A stretch of DNA of 64,000 nt from Rhynchosporium graminicola (lineage: Eukaryota; Ascomycota; Leotiomycetes; Helotiales; Ploettnerulaceae), in NCBI GenBank assembly GCA_900074885.1, contig FJUW01000069.1, positions 263,548 to 327,547 of the forward strand, given 5' to 3'. Shown here in pieces: positions 34,999-47,033 of this stretch (position 1 is the first letter of the stretch; every line of letters begins with the position of its first letter). The translations under genes were made by a program, and so were the position numbers. A model generated the notes under the pieces. It was not told where the DNA came from and searched no databases. It saw nothing but the letters and a program-made list of their open reading frames with translations.

Positions 34999-37024
34999 GG
35001 ACAGGAATGGAATTGTTGTGATTGGTTGCGACAGTTGGACAGGCGAAGGTTGGCACTCGAGGACTATTGATTAACTCATATGACGTCTTGTGGCTGTTAC
35101 CATACCTCGTCGATGTCTCAGGCTAAAAACAGGGCTGAATTAAAGCAGCTGATGTTGACCGGAAGCGCTAAAAGAACTTAGCCGGATGTTGGAAAGAGAA
35201 CTAAGAGCACTTGCTCTATGGCCCAGATCAATGGCCCTTGGCATCTTGACCAATTTTCTGACCAATTAACTACTTCCTGGAGTATTAAGAAATGACGTGT
35301 GGCAACTTTTGAGTAGCTTCCATTTCGTGCGCAAATTTCAAATGGAGTGCTGTCTCTTTGGTGCTATCCTCACAATCTCAATTGATGTCTATGAATGTGT
35401 CCTCAACAGAGAACAGGCTGCTGCGGGACTTTTCAACCTCTGGTTGTCAATAAAGCAACACAGTGAATGGAGCTGCGAGGAGGGAGATGGAGTCGTCGTT
35501 CCAAGGAAGTGCCACTAGTCATCATCAAGGAGTATACTTGCTCAGAAGATCTTCCGGGCTAGTCCTTGGCGTGACTTTCCGCCACGTGGGTATTGCTAGC
35601 TGGTGCCTATGCTGCTGCTGCATATATCAAAAATAGTATCACGCTTTCATACTATGTATCTTGATGATGGGTACATTTGTTTTGCTTAATTTAGGACTAT
35701 ATGAAGTATGAATCTATGTTTGTTGTTTTGCTGTCTAAGTAGACCTGCAGAGCACAAGGCTACACAAACTCGTGTGCGGCGAGTCGAATTCGTCACTTGA
35801 TGTTACCACTCAATCAAAGCTATTGCTTGTGTTGTAAATAATATTTTTCGAGGAGTGTTGTCTTAGGATACTTTTGCGACTTCGAATCATCTCACAGGAT
35901 ATATCGCAAAGCAGAACTTCCAGTAGTATTCAAATATCAAGGTAAGGAGGTATCTCCCTCGCCAATGACGCACTTCCCCAGCCTGGATCTCATGATACAC
36001 TATACGCAAGGGATTAGATCCCTTCAATACTCTGGATTCACTCTTTTTACGAGTCAGGACTACATACACTATTGGATGACGGCTCGGAATTGAGATCTCC
36101 CTTTGCACAGAAAGTGGGTGAGGCTGAAGACTTACTCAGCTGAGCACCACGGCATTAGTCAACCCCAACGTGATAGTTTGACTCAAAACCCACGCTATCC
36201 TTTGCCTATCGTCTGGAGTCAGATCTTGCCGTCTTCTGACGACACATCGTCCAATAACTACGGACGGAACGTCCCATATGCGGCCACTAAGGACGCCATA
36301 CCCGTGGGATCGGATGACGCCAGATCTACGGCATCTAGTGCCGATCGATCTGTCGGCAATCTACTGTTTTGGCGGATCTGCATGCGCTTGCTACCTTATT
36401 GCCCGTTAGTTTGGCAACCTCAGCCTCAATTTCTGAGTGTCCACTCATACATGGTTAAGTAAGGGGGTTCATGCACTTGTATCCAGTCAAATGATGAAAA
36501 AAATCCCCTAGAATTGTGAATCCCAGCTGCAAATCAAAATCTTAAATGTGATTTCTTTTGTCAGATACCTTTGCTTTTTAGTGAGACTTAGTAAAGTTTT
36601 TCCTTGGCCTTTTCTGCTTGCCTTGCTTAGCGAGCACGTTTCCGTTTGTTGATTGGCCGAGCAAGAACTGCACCTCCTAAAATTTTGCCAATAACAATGG
36701 TTGGTAGTCCTAAATGATGCTCTAGAGGAAAACGATTCTCTTTGGCATTTTACTTGTTTGCAGGGTCCACATTTAATTGGGATGTTATCTTCATGCTGCA
36801 CCATGAGTGCACCCAAACGGAAGTGTAAATATTTACCAAGAAAGAACTTTGATACTACAAAGTAGGTCCTTATTGAATTCGTGGAAAGAGATTTACTTCA
36901 TGGCTGTAAACGTGGAATGAGATGGCGTACTAGCGGGTGAGAAATTGTCCACTGTCTAGCTTTTAGTGACCGGCATTTCTCAACAAATGTCCTTGCATAT
37001 GCGAACATCTTGACATTTAGATCA

Positions 37025-37165
37025 TGAGGTTGATCCTCCGAGGAGTCATAAAAGCAATTCTTCGTCTATTTGTGATCCCCATGTCTTAACAACATGTCCG
37101 ATGACGATCTCATCAACGTTTACATTGTGAGGTTGGTCGTCCACAAGCCAAAAAGCAATTCCTCG
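37025..37165 (+). repeat. Two diverged copies of a ~40-bp promoter block
   Basis: 37025-37064 and 37128-37165 share TGAGGTTGRTCSTCC, a short variable part, AAAAGCAATTC and TTCG/CTCG, spaced about 103 bp. Two further partial forms (GTTGAAAGCAAT near 37197 and GTTATAAAAGGCATC near 37243) follow, the last being the apparent TATA region of the secreted-protein gene. Confidence 0.5.
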
Positions 37166-37243
37166 ACGATTAGATCGTCAGGAGTCGTGAAAGAGCGTTG
37201 AAAGCAATACGAAATGTAGATCGTGAAATGAGTCGTCCCAGAG

Positions 37244-37253
37244 TTATAAAAGG
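37244..37253 (+). promoter_or_regulatory. TATA-like element of the HsbA-like gene
   Basis: TTATAAAAGG lies about 146 bp upstream of the ATG at 37390 and is followed by a pyrimidine-rich leader, a normal layout for a strongly expressed fungal gene. Confidence 0.5.
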
Positions 37254-37389
37254 CATCTCTTTCCCTTCGTTTTCCTCTTCTCCTCATCAGCATCTGCATC
37301 AGCATCAACATCATCAAACCATCTCCTCTTCCTATCCAACACTTCTACCTCTATCTTCCCCTAATAACAACTCCAACCCAATCATCAAA

Positions 37390-38177
37390 ATGGTTTCCTT
37401 CCGCAACATTGTCGCCATGATGGCTCTTGCCGCTCCAGTCATGGCTCAGACAACGCCAGCTCAAGTCGTCACCAACATCAAGTTGATCACCCAGAAATCT
37501 CAAGCTCTCCAAGCCCCGGCGGAGAAAATCAGTCTTCTCAACGGACCATTGATCATCATTGGCTTGGGTCCCTTCCCTGTACGCATTCTCTTGGACCTTC
37601 ACAATCTCTCAACTTGTGCGTACTGACTGAAATCTAGCAAATCATCACCGGCTTCGTTGACATTGTCACAACAACCACAGTCGCCCTTACTCAGATGAAC
37701 GGCATGCGCCCTGTCCCAGCTGGAGCCGACTCTGATGCTATCTTCAACGCTTTCCGCGAGGTGAGACAGACATAGACCCTTCGTTTCACTGTGCGCTTAG
37801 CTAATCTCCTTAGTTTGTCCGAGTCCACCAAGTACTCCTCAACATCCTCATTGGCAAGGCTGGCTTGTTCAACACCGTTCCATTGATCGGTACTCCAATT
37901 GCCGCTGTTCTCCGCCAGATTGAGAAAATCGTCGATGTGAGTAGCTGCAGCCATACGCTAGTCGATCTTTCAGTCATACTAACTATTCTGACAGTCGGTT
38001 GCTTTTGCTCTCATTGATGCCGTCCAGAGCCGTGCTACTGATATCCAGACCCAGGCTAAGTCGCTTACCGGAACTGTCACTTCCGCTATCGATGCTTTTG
38101 ATGGACTCTCGCTCTCCAAGCGTGATGCTCAGGCTCTTCCCATCAGCCGTGTTAGACGTGCTGAGATTGCCGTTTAA
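37390..38177 (+). CDS. Secreted HsbA-like (cell wall galactomannoprotein/UVI-1 type) protein, 205 aa
   Basis: Four exons: 37390-37578, 37638-37760, 37814-37936 and 37995-38177. All three introns are in phase 0, short, and have GT-AG ends; the frame closes at 205 aa. The protein starts with a signal peptide (MVSFRNIVAMMALAAPVMA) and then has an all-helical domain with TPAQVVTNIKLITQKSQALQ and VLLNILIGKAGLF, the amphipathic-helix layout of hydrophobic surface-binding protein A and UVI-1-like proteins. It contains no cysteine in the mature part that I can see. A KR near the C-terminus (LSLSKRDAQ) could be a Kex2 cleavage site. It is likely a wall-associated or surface-active secreted protein. 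Family naming is by composition and layout, so moderate confidence. Confidence 0.78.
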
Positions 38178-39371
38178 ATGGTGAGATGGAATGGTCAATG
38201 ATTAACATGAAATGACGAGAAATTGATTGAAGGAGAAGGAATGAGAGTAAAGACAGTTGGATGAATTGAGATTATGATTGATGTGGATTTTCACTTCTGA
38301 ACGATGAGAGATTTTAGGTGTATTTTATTTACAAACATTAGTGGTATAAATTATATTTATCAACTACAGCCATAGCTATATTCATATTGTGAAATTTATT
38401 TACATTGTGAAAATTTTTCATGTATTGTCGAAAAATGTGATTATTGAAAGTCTTCTAGACTAGTATTCTCGCTACCAGCTTCATTGACATTCTCTATTGA
38501 TAGCTCTAGAACCTCCGGAACCAAAGCTACTTTATCTACTTCTTCTTCTTCTTCTAACGCTAATGCCCCCTTTGGAGGAATAACGGAGCAAGCTAAAATT
38601 ACAAGCTTGCCACCACTCTAGTAGGGCTACCCAAGTCAGTCTACACAACCTCAAGTATAATCATTTCGAAACCTCGAGTCTAATCATAATATGCAAAATC
38701 AGCTGTCTGCTTGTCTTTTAGGCTTGATCCTACTTTTTCCCGCAATGGTCTTTCTAGGTCTTCACTCCTCAGCTGACACCACTGGCTCCACTTTGTTACC
38801 ATAACATTAGAGGACATGCTCGACATCGAGATTTTCAAATAAGCCTATTTTTCAACCTGACTGTAAGACTGATTTCTGCTGTATATATGGTATATTACCA
38901 GCTGGTTGAAGCGCCACCATTTAATATGCTTTTTTAGGTTGACTTAAGAATGACTGGACTACTGCAAAATTAGGAGCGAATGCAAATTTAAAATATCTCC
39001 TTGAAGCAAAAGCAAGTACAATCATGAAGAAAGGAAATTTACTTCGATGAGTAAAGGATATGCGAAAATGGATCTTGAGTCCCCTCGAAGTATAGAACTT
39101 GAGCATTCCGAGGGTTGGGATTCTGAGTACTATAGTGTCTGCATAAAAAGTTCTTCGGTTCCAACATGTAACGGTACTAACCATCCACTTCGATGCCCCT
39201 AACGAACGAGGCTTTTTTTACGGAAGAACTTCGAACAGACGCCTTTGAATCGGCTGGAATGAGATCCGGATCACGGCTTCGAGAAATCAGCCTTCGTATC
39301 TTGATGGAAAAGTATTTCAGCAGAACTCGGGATAGAAACGATCATCGGATGTTCCTGGGATCGGACCTGAG
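38178..39371. other. AT-rich intergenic stretch with a coding-like scrap
   Basis: 38.3-38.46 kb is AT-rich. On the minus strand about 38590-38445 encodes an acidic open tail (IPPKGALALEEEEE and LSIENVNEAGSENTSLEDF then stop) after a plausible ...TTTTAG acceptor, as if the last exon of a lost gene or transposase. No upstream partner was found. Confidence 0.4.
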
Positions 39372-40454
39372 CTAAACAACGACGCTGCCTTCACTCCCGA
39401 TAGCTAAAGTATACACCCCCGTTGGCTTTTCATGATACCCCCTCCGTCCCACCTTCAGAGAAATCTCACTCCTCCATTCCTCACCCTTCCTCAACTTCTT
39501 CAAAGCCCTCTCAAAAGTATACACAGGCTCCCACCCCAACTCCCTCCTCGCTTTACTAGAATCATACACCCTATCAATGCGATCGAGGAATCTCCAGCCT
39601 AACTTCCCGAAAACGGGTTCATAGGAAGGCACAGTGTTTTGCAAGGGAATGCTAGGGTCCGAGTCGAGAAGAGCGAGTGTTTGGGCATCATTAGAGAAGG
39701 GCGACGGTGCGGAAATGATATACATCCCAAACCTCCCTTTCCCTTTCCCTTCACGCTCCCCCTCATTCATCGACCCATCCGTACTCGAAATTCCTAACGT
39801 CCTCATAGCAGCCACACACGCAGCAACCACATCTTCCAAATCCAGCCGCCTGTAACAAAGCTCATTAACCTTTAAATTAGCCGGCGTCCAGCGCTCTCTC
39901 CTCTCTTTGACATCATCATCTTCAGGAAAGAATCGCGCGATTCTCAAGACCGCCACGTTCAACCCGCTCTCTTCACTAACCAGCGCGCAAATATCCTCAG
40001 CGCAGATCTTGGTGACGCCGTAGATGTTTTTCGGCTTCGGCACAACACTCTCATCGATCCACGATGCGGGATTTCCTGGGGATGGTGAGAGTGCGTTGCC
40101 AAAGGCCGAGGTGGAGCTTATAAAGATAAATGATGGCTTTGGATCTGAAGCAGCAGCTGCGAGATCGAGTAACAGGGTTGTGCCCGTGACGTTGACGTTG
40201 ATGAAGTCGCTTTTGGTGTGGCTTTCGATGTGCGGTTTGTGAAGAGTCGCGGCGTGGATTATGGAGTGGAATTCATATTTTGTGAATAACAATTCCAAGA
40301 TGGAGGCGTCGGTGATGGATCCTACTGTCGTGGTTGTCTCTGAGGGGCGAATGTCGAGGCCGATTGGTGTGTATCCTAGGTTGGGGAGCAGGTGCATTAG
40401 TGCACAGCCTAAATGACCTGATGACCCAGTGACAAGGACGTGCTTTTGTGTCAT
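39372..40454 (-). CDS. NAD(P)-dependent epimerase/dehydratase (extended SDR), 360 aa
   Basis: A single exon. The Rossmann dinucleotide motif is TGSSGHLG (residues 9-16), and D35 (GLDIRP) suggests NAD preference. The active-site Tyr/Lys pair is in YGVTK (Y145, K149) with an upstream SSTSAFG serine. The extended-SDR C-terminal part includes RLDLEDVVAACVAAM and SSKARRELGWEPVYTFERALKKL, typical of nucleoside-diphosphate-sugar epimerases. The expected substrate is a nucleotide sugar or similar, but the precise reaction cannot be read from sequence. A glycine/lysine-rich insertion (GEREGKGKGRF) interrupts the second half. Confidence 0.9.
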   Translation of the reverse strand: MTQKHVLVTGSSGHLGCALMHLLPNLGYTPIGLDIRPSETTTTVGSITDASILELLFTKYEFHSIIHAATLHKPHIESHTKSDFINVNVTGTTLLLDLAAAASDPKPSFIFISSTSAFGNALSPSPGNPASWIDESVVPKPKNIYGVTKICAEDICALVSEESGLNVAVLRIARFFPEDDDVKERRERWTPANLKVNELCYRRLDLEDVVAACVAAMRTLGISSTDGSMNEGEREGKGKGRFGMYIISAPSPFSNDAQTLALLDSDPSIPLQNTVPSYEPVFGKLGWRFLDRIDRVYDSSKARRELGWEPVYTFERALKKLRKGEEWRSEISLKVGRRGYHEKPTGVYTLAIGSEGSVVV

Positions 40455-41102
40455 GCTGGACTTACTGTGAGCGACTTAATTGGGATTTGGTGAGACAACG
40501 ATAATTTAGGATTGAGGAAGAGCAATCTACCCTCAAGTTTATGTCCTTGCAATGTTGTGTAGAGGCAAGAGGACGTTATTGACTCATCTCCAAGGTCAAG
40601 CGATAAGCGATATTATCCCTCACTAAGCCACTTTAGGCCTAATGTAGCGACTACGGACTGTGAATCGAAGGTCCTATGATATTCGACTGTTAGACTATGT
40701 GAACTCTCAACCTTGATACTGAAGCGGAAACTTCCTACTGCCAATAGAAGCCACCATCACAGTACATAGCCAATACGGCGCATATCTACTTCATCCATGA
40801 TTATATTATAGCAAGGCAATCAACATGGACGGGAAAGAAGAAGCCCAGAGCGTGATACCCAATATGCACAATCAGCTGTCGTTTTCGTTAGGTCTTGGTA
40901 TGTTATACACAAGTATCGGCATTTTAGGCTCATCATCCATCCTATCGCATAGCGCTCCGAACTATCTCATTCCACCCAGAGTTCCTTGTTCCTGATCGCT
41001 CCCTTAGAGGCGAGCGAGCCCTTTGTGCCCACCCCAGCTCTACGATTTTTAATCCCACTAGCCATCCGACCCAGAAGCCAGCAGCCCAGCAATTCAGCAA
41101 TT
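40455..41102. other. Intergenic, nothing recognised
   Basis: This is the 5' flank of the epimerase and 3' flank of the kinase-like gene. A short phrase near 40885 (ATGCACAATCAGCTGTC) resembles one near 38692 (ATGCAAAATCAGCTGTC); no further similarity was traced. Confidence 0.4.
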
Positions 41103-44100
41103 TCACAATAAACTCTCCCAAGCATCCAGCCCCGACTTTTTCTGTCCCTGATTCTGCTGGTGTTGAGGAGCACCAAAAGTACCGACCTGCGCCTGTATTG
41201 GTGGCTTGAAAGCAGCCATCCCTCCAGCCGGTGGAGGAGGCAAAGAGAAGGAATTGGCACCTCCCATTTGTGGCCTTGGCATCCCCATTCCTCCTGCATG
41301 TGCCTGAGCTTGTCCAGGGGGCGGCAACGAGAAAGCACTCATCGAATTGCTAGCCATTGGTCTCTGTTGACCCATCATACTACTCAAAGAACTAGAATTT
41401 GACATCCCAGATACCGGCGTGCTATTACTCTTGTTGCTGTTACTAGCCCAAGGGTTTGAAGATGGTGTTGTGTTCCAATTCAGCGCTGGCTGTTGCTGTT
41501 GGTACTGAGGTGTTTGCGGTTGAAGAGGTGTAGAGAAGCCAGAGGGGGGTTGGGGTTGCAAAGCATGTGAATACTGCGTACTTGTCGGACTCAACGTCTC
41601 GAACCTCGAAAGATCCGGCGTAACGGTCCTCGAAGACGGTTGTTGAGGTCGCATAGGTACTGTCATACTTCCACCACTTCCCCCACCCGTGCCGGTGGCG
41701 GCGGAACTCGGGGTCGACCAGGAAAATGAGGGCGTGCTTGATGTGTTAGAGACGTGCCTTTGAATTTGGGTCTGAGGTTGTGTTGGTCCAGTATCCCAAT
41801 CTCCCCCACTTCCGTTCGACGGGTTCGTTGGAGACATAGGATTTGAACCAGCGTTTCCTTTGAGCAATCTCTCGAAGTCGATTTCCGGGTCATCACTTTC
41901 CCCGCCGTTCGTTGCGCTACTAAAGGCGTTGCTAACGCCGAAGGACATGAAATCATCATTAGCTTTCACCTGTCCACCATTAATACCACCCAGTTCCTGA
42001 AGCTTTTTAGTCTGTTCAATTTCGACACGTGATGAGAGGCTTTTGATGAGGTCCATGAATTGCTCAAATTGTTTGAGATCAAGAAGTGGGCCAAAACTCA
42101 TATTCCAGAGAACAGGAAGGATATCCATAGCCACGAAATCGGCGTCCGCAACACCCCCGACTTGGCGTAGGACATTCAGTGCTGCGATACCAACAGCTGG
42201 TTCTTTAGTCTTGATCCCTTTGATCAGAGGCAGGATTTTTTCTTGCATTGTATACTTATCTAACGCCGTCGAAGAGGATTTCTTGGCTGCGCTGGAATTG
42301 TGAATGCCATCTAGTCCATCATTACTAGAAGCAGGATCGTTCGAGCCGCCACAAAGAATTGTAAAGGCTTCGAGGCCACGAACTTTGATGCCAAGAGAAG
42401 AGGTTTTAGTGAATACCGAAGCGATGACTGGGAATAATTCGTTTTTGATGGTTGAGAAATCTAGGACTGGAAGGATGATCGGGAGAGAGCGAAGCGCGGC
42501 ATCGACGAGGGTGTGGGTTGGCGATTCGATCGCAAGGTGGATTATGGGAAGGATGTCTATGCGTTAACAGTCAGCTGAAGTACATTCAGGAGCTAGGGAG
42601 AGGGGATATAGGCTTACTGTCTTTGAACTCCTTCCCCGAGCAGTTCTTAGAAAGAGCTCCAACGTGCTCCAGCACCACCATCAACCCGGCTTCCTTTGCC
42701 GAATCTCTCTCTGGAGGCGCTCGATCCCTGCCATTCCCGAGAGGAACGAAGATCTCATTTAACCTCGGTATAATCTTTTCCGTAAACGGTTTCTGTCCAC
42801 TCGGCAGTAATTCCACAATCGTAAACACGTTCTTCAATATCAGACTCAGCAGTTCTCGATCTTTCATCTCTTCTAGTAAAGCGGGCAGAACTTTTTTCTC
42901 GAGAACGGATTTCGGGAAGGAGGGAAGGACACGAGAGAGGCCGCGCATGAATTGTGCTTTTTCATTGGGTGTCTTTGCTGGTAAAGAGTCCAAGAAGCGG
43001 ATTGTAGAGATGAGAATATTATCGAAATAAGCACTTTGCTGAAATTCCTTTGCCGTCATCCTTTGAGCTGGTCTTCTCGTAATTAAGCGTGGGAGCACAG
43101 AAGTCGTGAGATCCTTCGGTATCGCCCGAGAAGAGAGGAAACCATTGCTAGCAGAAGGTATAGATGAGGAACTTGCGAACAATCTCTTGTATGTAGAGGC
43201 ACTCGAGTTGGTTTGTAGAGGTGAAGTATGTGGTGAATTATATAAAGCGATTATTAAGAGGCCGAGGGAGAACATATCTGCGGATGTGTTAAGATTGGAA
43301 TCCAGTACAAAATCAGGGGAGCTGTAGTCCAGGTTCATTTGTACAGATCGTGGGAGTCTGTGGTCGAGGTTCAGGGTTTCGGATAGATTGATCGGTATGA
43401 CTGAACTTGCTTTCGTTGAGCCGTCTGGAGGGCTGCAGAAGCTTAGTCCAGAGATCTTCCAATCTGACTATAACTCATATCGTCAGCCATTAACTAAACA
43501 CCAAGAGAGGAGGGAGAACCTTTGCATTTACAAACACAGCATCCGGCGTCAGATTTCCATGCACCAAGCCCGCATTATCATGCAGAAATTCCAAGGCCTT
43601 ACTGATCTGTTCCAACCCTTTCTGTATCTCCAACTCATCGATCTCCAGTTCCCTCCTTCGTCTCCCACCCTCCGCATCTTCGGTGACGAATCGGCTACTC
43701 CTCCCTCCTACACCTCCTACACCTCCTGCTCTTTCCTGGTCATCTTTCTCCTGCAGTATTCCACTCAGAGATGCAGTCACCGTCTCGGTAGCGAATTGCA
43801 AACCGCCATTCCGCGTATCTTCTACGGGCTCGACCAGTTCCAGGATATTCGGATGTCGTAATCTAGCCAAAGAACTTGCCTCTTTCTTGAGCCTCTCCAC
43901 CACCTCCTCTGTAGCCCTCTTCAAGGAAGCAGCAGATGATCTGCCGAGAGAACCGCCGTGTGAGTCGAGCGACCTCCGATCGAAGACAAAGACCGAGACA
44001 GCCTTGCCGGTGGATTTCTTTTTCGCATCGTAGATCTTCCAGGGACCGGATGTGGAGCTGGGTGTTGCTGCTATGGAGTAATTGGAGTTGATGTTCGAGG

Positions 44101-44128
44101 AGAAAGATTTCAATGCTGAGGAGAACAT
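41103..44128 (-). CDS. SCY1-like pseudokinase (SCYL2 type), 970 aa
   Basis: Exons on the minus strand are 44128-43520, 43467-42618 and 42556-41103; the frame closes to 970 aa. The N-terminal third is a kinase fold with degenerate catalytic sites: the HRD position reads HGN (LVHGNLTPDAVFVN, near residue 190) and the DFG position reads SGL (DWKISGLSF), so catalysis is unlikely. It is followed by HEAT-type helices (ILPLIKGIKTKEPAVGIAALNVL and FGPLLDLKQFEQFMDLIKSL). The C-terminal third is a low-complexity Gln/Ser/Pro/Gly tail ending LDAWESLL. SCYL2 relatives act in clathrin-linked trafficking between trans-Golgi and endosomes; that role is inferred from the family. It is divergent from the aminotransferase gene. 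Confidence 0.93.
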
Positions 44129-44672
44129 TTTGATGAAGCTCTAGAAGCTATGCCTTTGCGCAGCTGCAATGGGATCCTATGGTCGCATTGGATCCAAGGA
44201 ACTGGCGTCCAGCAGACAATTGAGTAACAATCGGCGGGTACTTGGGTGGGCTCAAGTACAATTGGGAGAGGAAGGCAATGTATGCAAGTGTGGTCTGTTT
44301 GAAGAATTACTTTTTCCTTATGATCGGATGTGATGTCAACACAGCAAGTGCCTAGTCATCCTCGAGCCTCGTCCCTTCCATGATGTTGCCCACTGGCCTC
44401 TCGCGCAAGGCTGTGTCACTGCAGATATTGTATAAGTACTGTAAGCGCGCGTATTGAATCGGTACAAAATACAGTAACCAGCGGCCAAACGTCTTGGCAT
44501 CAGATAGCAAGGCTCCTAAGATCGGAGACCTTATTTACATTTCAATGCACAGTCATATCCTCTGACTCAACACGACTCCATTGTCAAGCCAACACTCAAT
44601 TATATAAAGAGGTGATCTGGAGTATAATTCTCGGGCTTTGATCTTCATCTCCTCCTCTCCCAATTCCTCAGT
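44129..44672. promoter_or_regulatory. Divergent promoter region of pseudokinase and aminotransferase genes
   Basis: The region lies between two start codons facing outward. A TATATAAAG element at 44600-44608 sits 65-73 bp before the aminotransferase ATG, followed by a pyrimidine-rich stretch (CTCCTCCTCTCCC). No equivalent was recognised for the pseudokinase side. Confidence 0.5.
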
Positions 44673-46020
44673 ATGCTACGCCAATTCCTCCCCCGAGTAT
44701 CGCCCTTCCAATCACAGCCCAAGTCCTCGAAACTGCTATATCAACAATGGAAACACTACAGTATAAAAGCGACCGCAGCTTCCGGTTCCAAAATCCAGGA
44801 CATCGATCCGAGTAAATTGAGTATCACGAAGACGACGACGCCGAGGGAGTTGGTACCACCGAATGAATTAGTGTTTGGAAGGACGTTCACCGGTACTTCC
44901 CTCTCCTCCCCATGAAAACCACCCTCAATCCTCAATCTCCCAATGATGTTCAAATACATGTACATTCTTATGGGATGTGCTGGGCTGATTCTTGTCATGG
45001 AAAGACCACATGCTCTCTCTCGAATGGACAACTTCCACAGGCTGGCTCCCGCCCAAAATCACACCATATCAAAACCTCTCCCTCGACCCCGCCAGCTGCG
45101 TCTTCCACTACGCATTCGAATGCTTCGAGGGCATGAAAGCCTACAAAGACTGCCAGAACCAGGTCCGCCTCTTCCGTCCCCAGAACAACATGGCGCGAAT
45201 GAATCGATCCTCTGCGCGCATCGCTCTCCCAACGTTCGACCCCGCCGCCATGATTGAGTTGATTTCGAAATTCGCACAACTCGAGGAACGGTTCATTCCA
45301 GCTCAGAAAGGATACTCGTTGTATCTGAGACCGACGATGATAGGTACGCAACGGACGCTGGGCGTTGGACCACCAGGCAGCGCCTTGCTCTACGTGATCG
45401 CCTCTCCGGTAGGTCCCTATTACCCCACAGGCTTCAAAGCCATCTCCTTAGAAGCAACCGACTACGCAGTCCGCGCCTGGCCCGGGGGAGTAGGCGACAA
45501 GAAGCTTGGGGCGAATTACGCACCATGTATATTACCGCAAATGGAAGCCGCGAGTCGGGGCTTCCATCAGAATCTTTGGTTATTTGGGAAAGAGGAGTAC
45601 GTTACCGAGGTGGGGACAATGAACATGTTCGTTGTTTTGGTCAACAAGGCAACAGGGAAGAAAGAGCTCGTCACAGCGCCTCTAGACGGCACGATTCTCG
45701 AAGGCGTAACTCGAGATTCGGTCTTGTCGTTAGCGAAGGAGAAGCTTGTGCCAGAAGGGTGGGAAGTGGTAGAGCGGAAATACACCATGCCTGAACTTGC
45801 GGAGGCTGCTAGTGAGGGGAGGTTATTGGAAGCGTTCGGGGCGGGAACAGCGGCGATTGTGAGTCCGGTGCGGAATATCAGCTGGAGGGGGAATTTGGTG
45901 GATTGTGGATTGAAGCAGGAGGAGGAGGCGGGTGAGATTGCGTTGAAGATGAAGGAGTGGATCGAGAGGAGGCAGTATGGTGATGAAGAGCATGAGTGGA
46001 GTTATGTCGTACGTTCTTAA
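44673..46020 (+). CDS. Branched-chain amino acid aminotransferase, mitochondrial, 411 aa
   Basis: Two exons, 44673-44892 and 45005-46020, joined by a 112-nt intron (GTACTT...AAG); frame closes at 411 aa. The enzyme transfers the amino group between Leu/Ile/Val and 2-oxoglutarate using PLP. The N-terminus ([19 protein letters not shown]) is Arg/Ser-rich and lacks acids, fitting a mitochondrial presequence. Hallmarks are [34 protein letters not shown], the PLP lysine in [37 protein letters not shown] and [14 protein letters not shown]. Length and motif order match the class IV fold family (BAT1/BCAT type) well. Confidence 0.95.
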
Positions 46021-47033
46021 GTAGAGGAGGGTTCTAGATGGGTGGGATTGTAGATATAGAAGGTAGATGGCCATAGAGGTAGATGTAGAGGTAGAGGACG
46101 AGACGAGAAGAATTGAGCATTGCTCTGCTCTGCTTTGCTTTACTTTGCCACAAGAACAAGCAAAGCAGTCTTCGGGATATACATAGTTGAACAATATGAA
46201 GCTCACATCACCAGGTAGCATACATGCACCCAAGTAAGCACAGTAAGAGAAGCAAGAACCTCATCAGCACACCCTTCATCCAGAGTTCTCAACACACAGA
46301 TCAGATGAGTCAGTCCTTGTAGGCACCAGGCTAGAAGGCGTCTCTCACTCATCACACGTTCATTCATACATTCATCCTCTCTTCCACCATCGTAGTTGGT
46401 AGTAGTAGAACACCAGATCCTACCGCACCATAGCAGCACCTTCTCAACCCCCATTCTGCTAGCTCACCTTCCGATATGCAATCCTTGCATCTATCTACCT
46501 ATCTATGTCCTTGACTCTTATCTTCCGTCTTCCCGTGAGAAGAGGTTTCCATCAATCATCGTCAAATCGCGTTACCTAGGTATACTACTATCTATGTCGG
46601 TAATGCAGGAGAACGAGTGGAAGAGCAACATTTCGTCCTTGCTTTCATTAGTCTCACTCAAGCCTCCCCGCCTCCCGCGAAGGAAAGAGGTGGTCGATTG
46701 AGGTCACCTCACGTTGTTTAGGTCATGCAGGAATACAAGTGCAGGAGCGATATCCATCCATGAGGAATCGAGAATGGACATTCCCATGGAAACGAAAGTC
46801 TTGCTTCCTCTCTTACTGACTTGATTCTATTCTCCTCCCTCTAGGTTTCCAATGAAACATCCTTCCATCCCGTGAAAATGCATTGTAGAGCAACAAAAAT
46901 GAAATAGGCCTATGTACAGCTCTTCTCTTCTCTTCTCCCGTCCTTGCTTCTCTCCGAGCACTTCTAGCCCATCAAGCCCCAGCCCAACCCGTATCGAGGG
47001 CTTTGCATTCGCTGAACATCGTATTTGATATGA
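46021..47033. other. Convergent intergenic region
   Basis: 3' flanks of the aminotransferase (plus) and the complex I subunit (minus). Frames here (46396-46701 and others) are short and unrecognised. A TGCTCTGCTCTGCTTTGCTTTAC repeat near 46120-46145 is low complexity. Confidence 0.5.

Larger units (their letters stand above)
34999..37389. other. Intergenic 2.4 kb with a duplicated promoter block
   Basis: No supported gene. A minus-strand tract near 36.5-36.8 kb (KCGPCKQVKCQRE and a basic KRKRARQ-type stretch in another frame) looks like a decayed transposase tail but is too weak to call. From about 37.0 kb, partly repeated blocks lead into the promoter of the next gene. Confidence 0.45.

Noticed and set aside
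36508..36816. Minus-strand KCGPCKQVKCQRE tract as a zinc-binding or transposase tail
   Set aside because: Cysteine spacing fits no family I know, neighbouring frames are broken, and no upstream catalytic domain is present.
37691..37954. Minus-strand 87-codon frame opposite the secreted-protein gene
   Set aside because: Shadow of a well-supported spliced gene.
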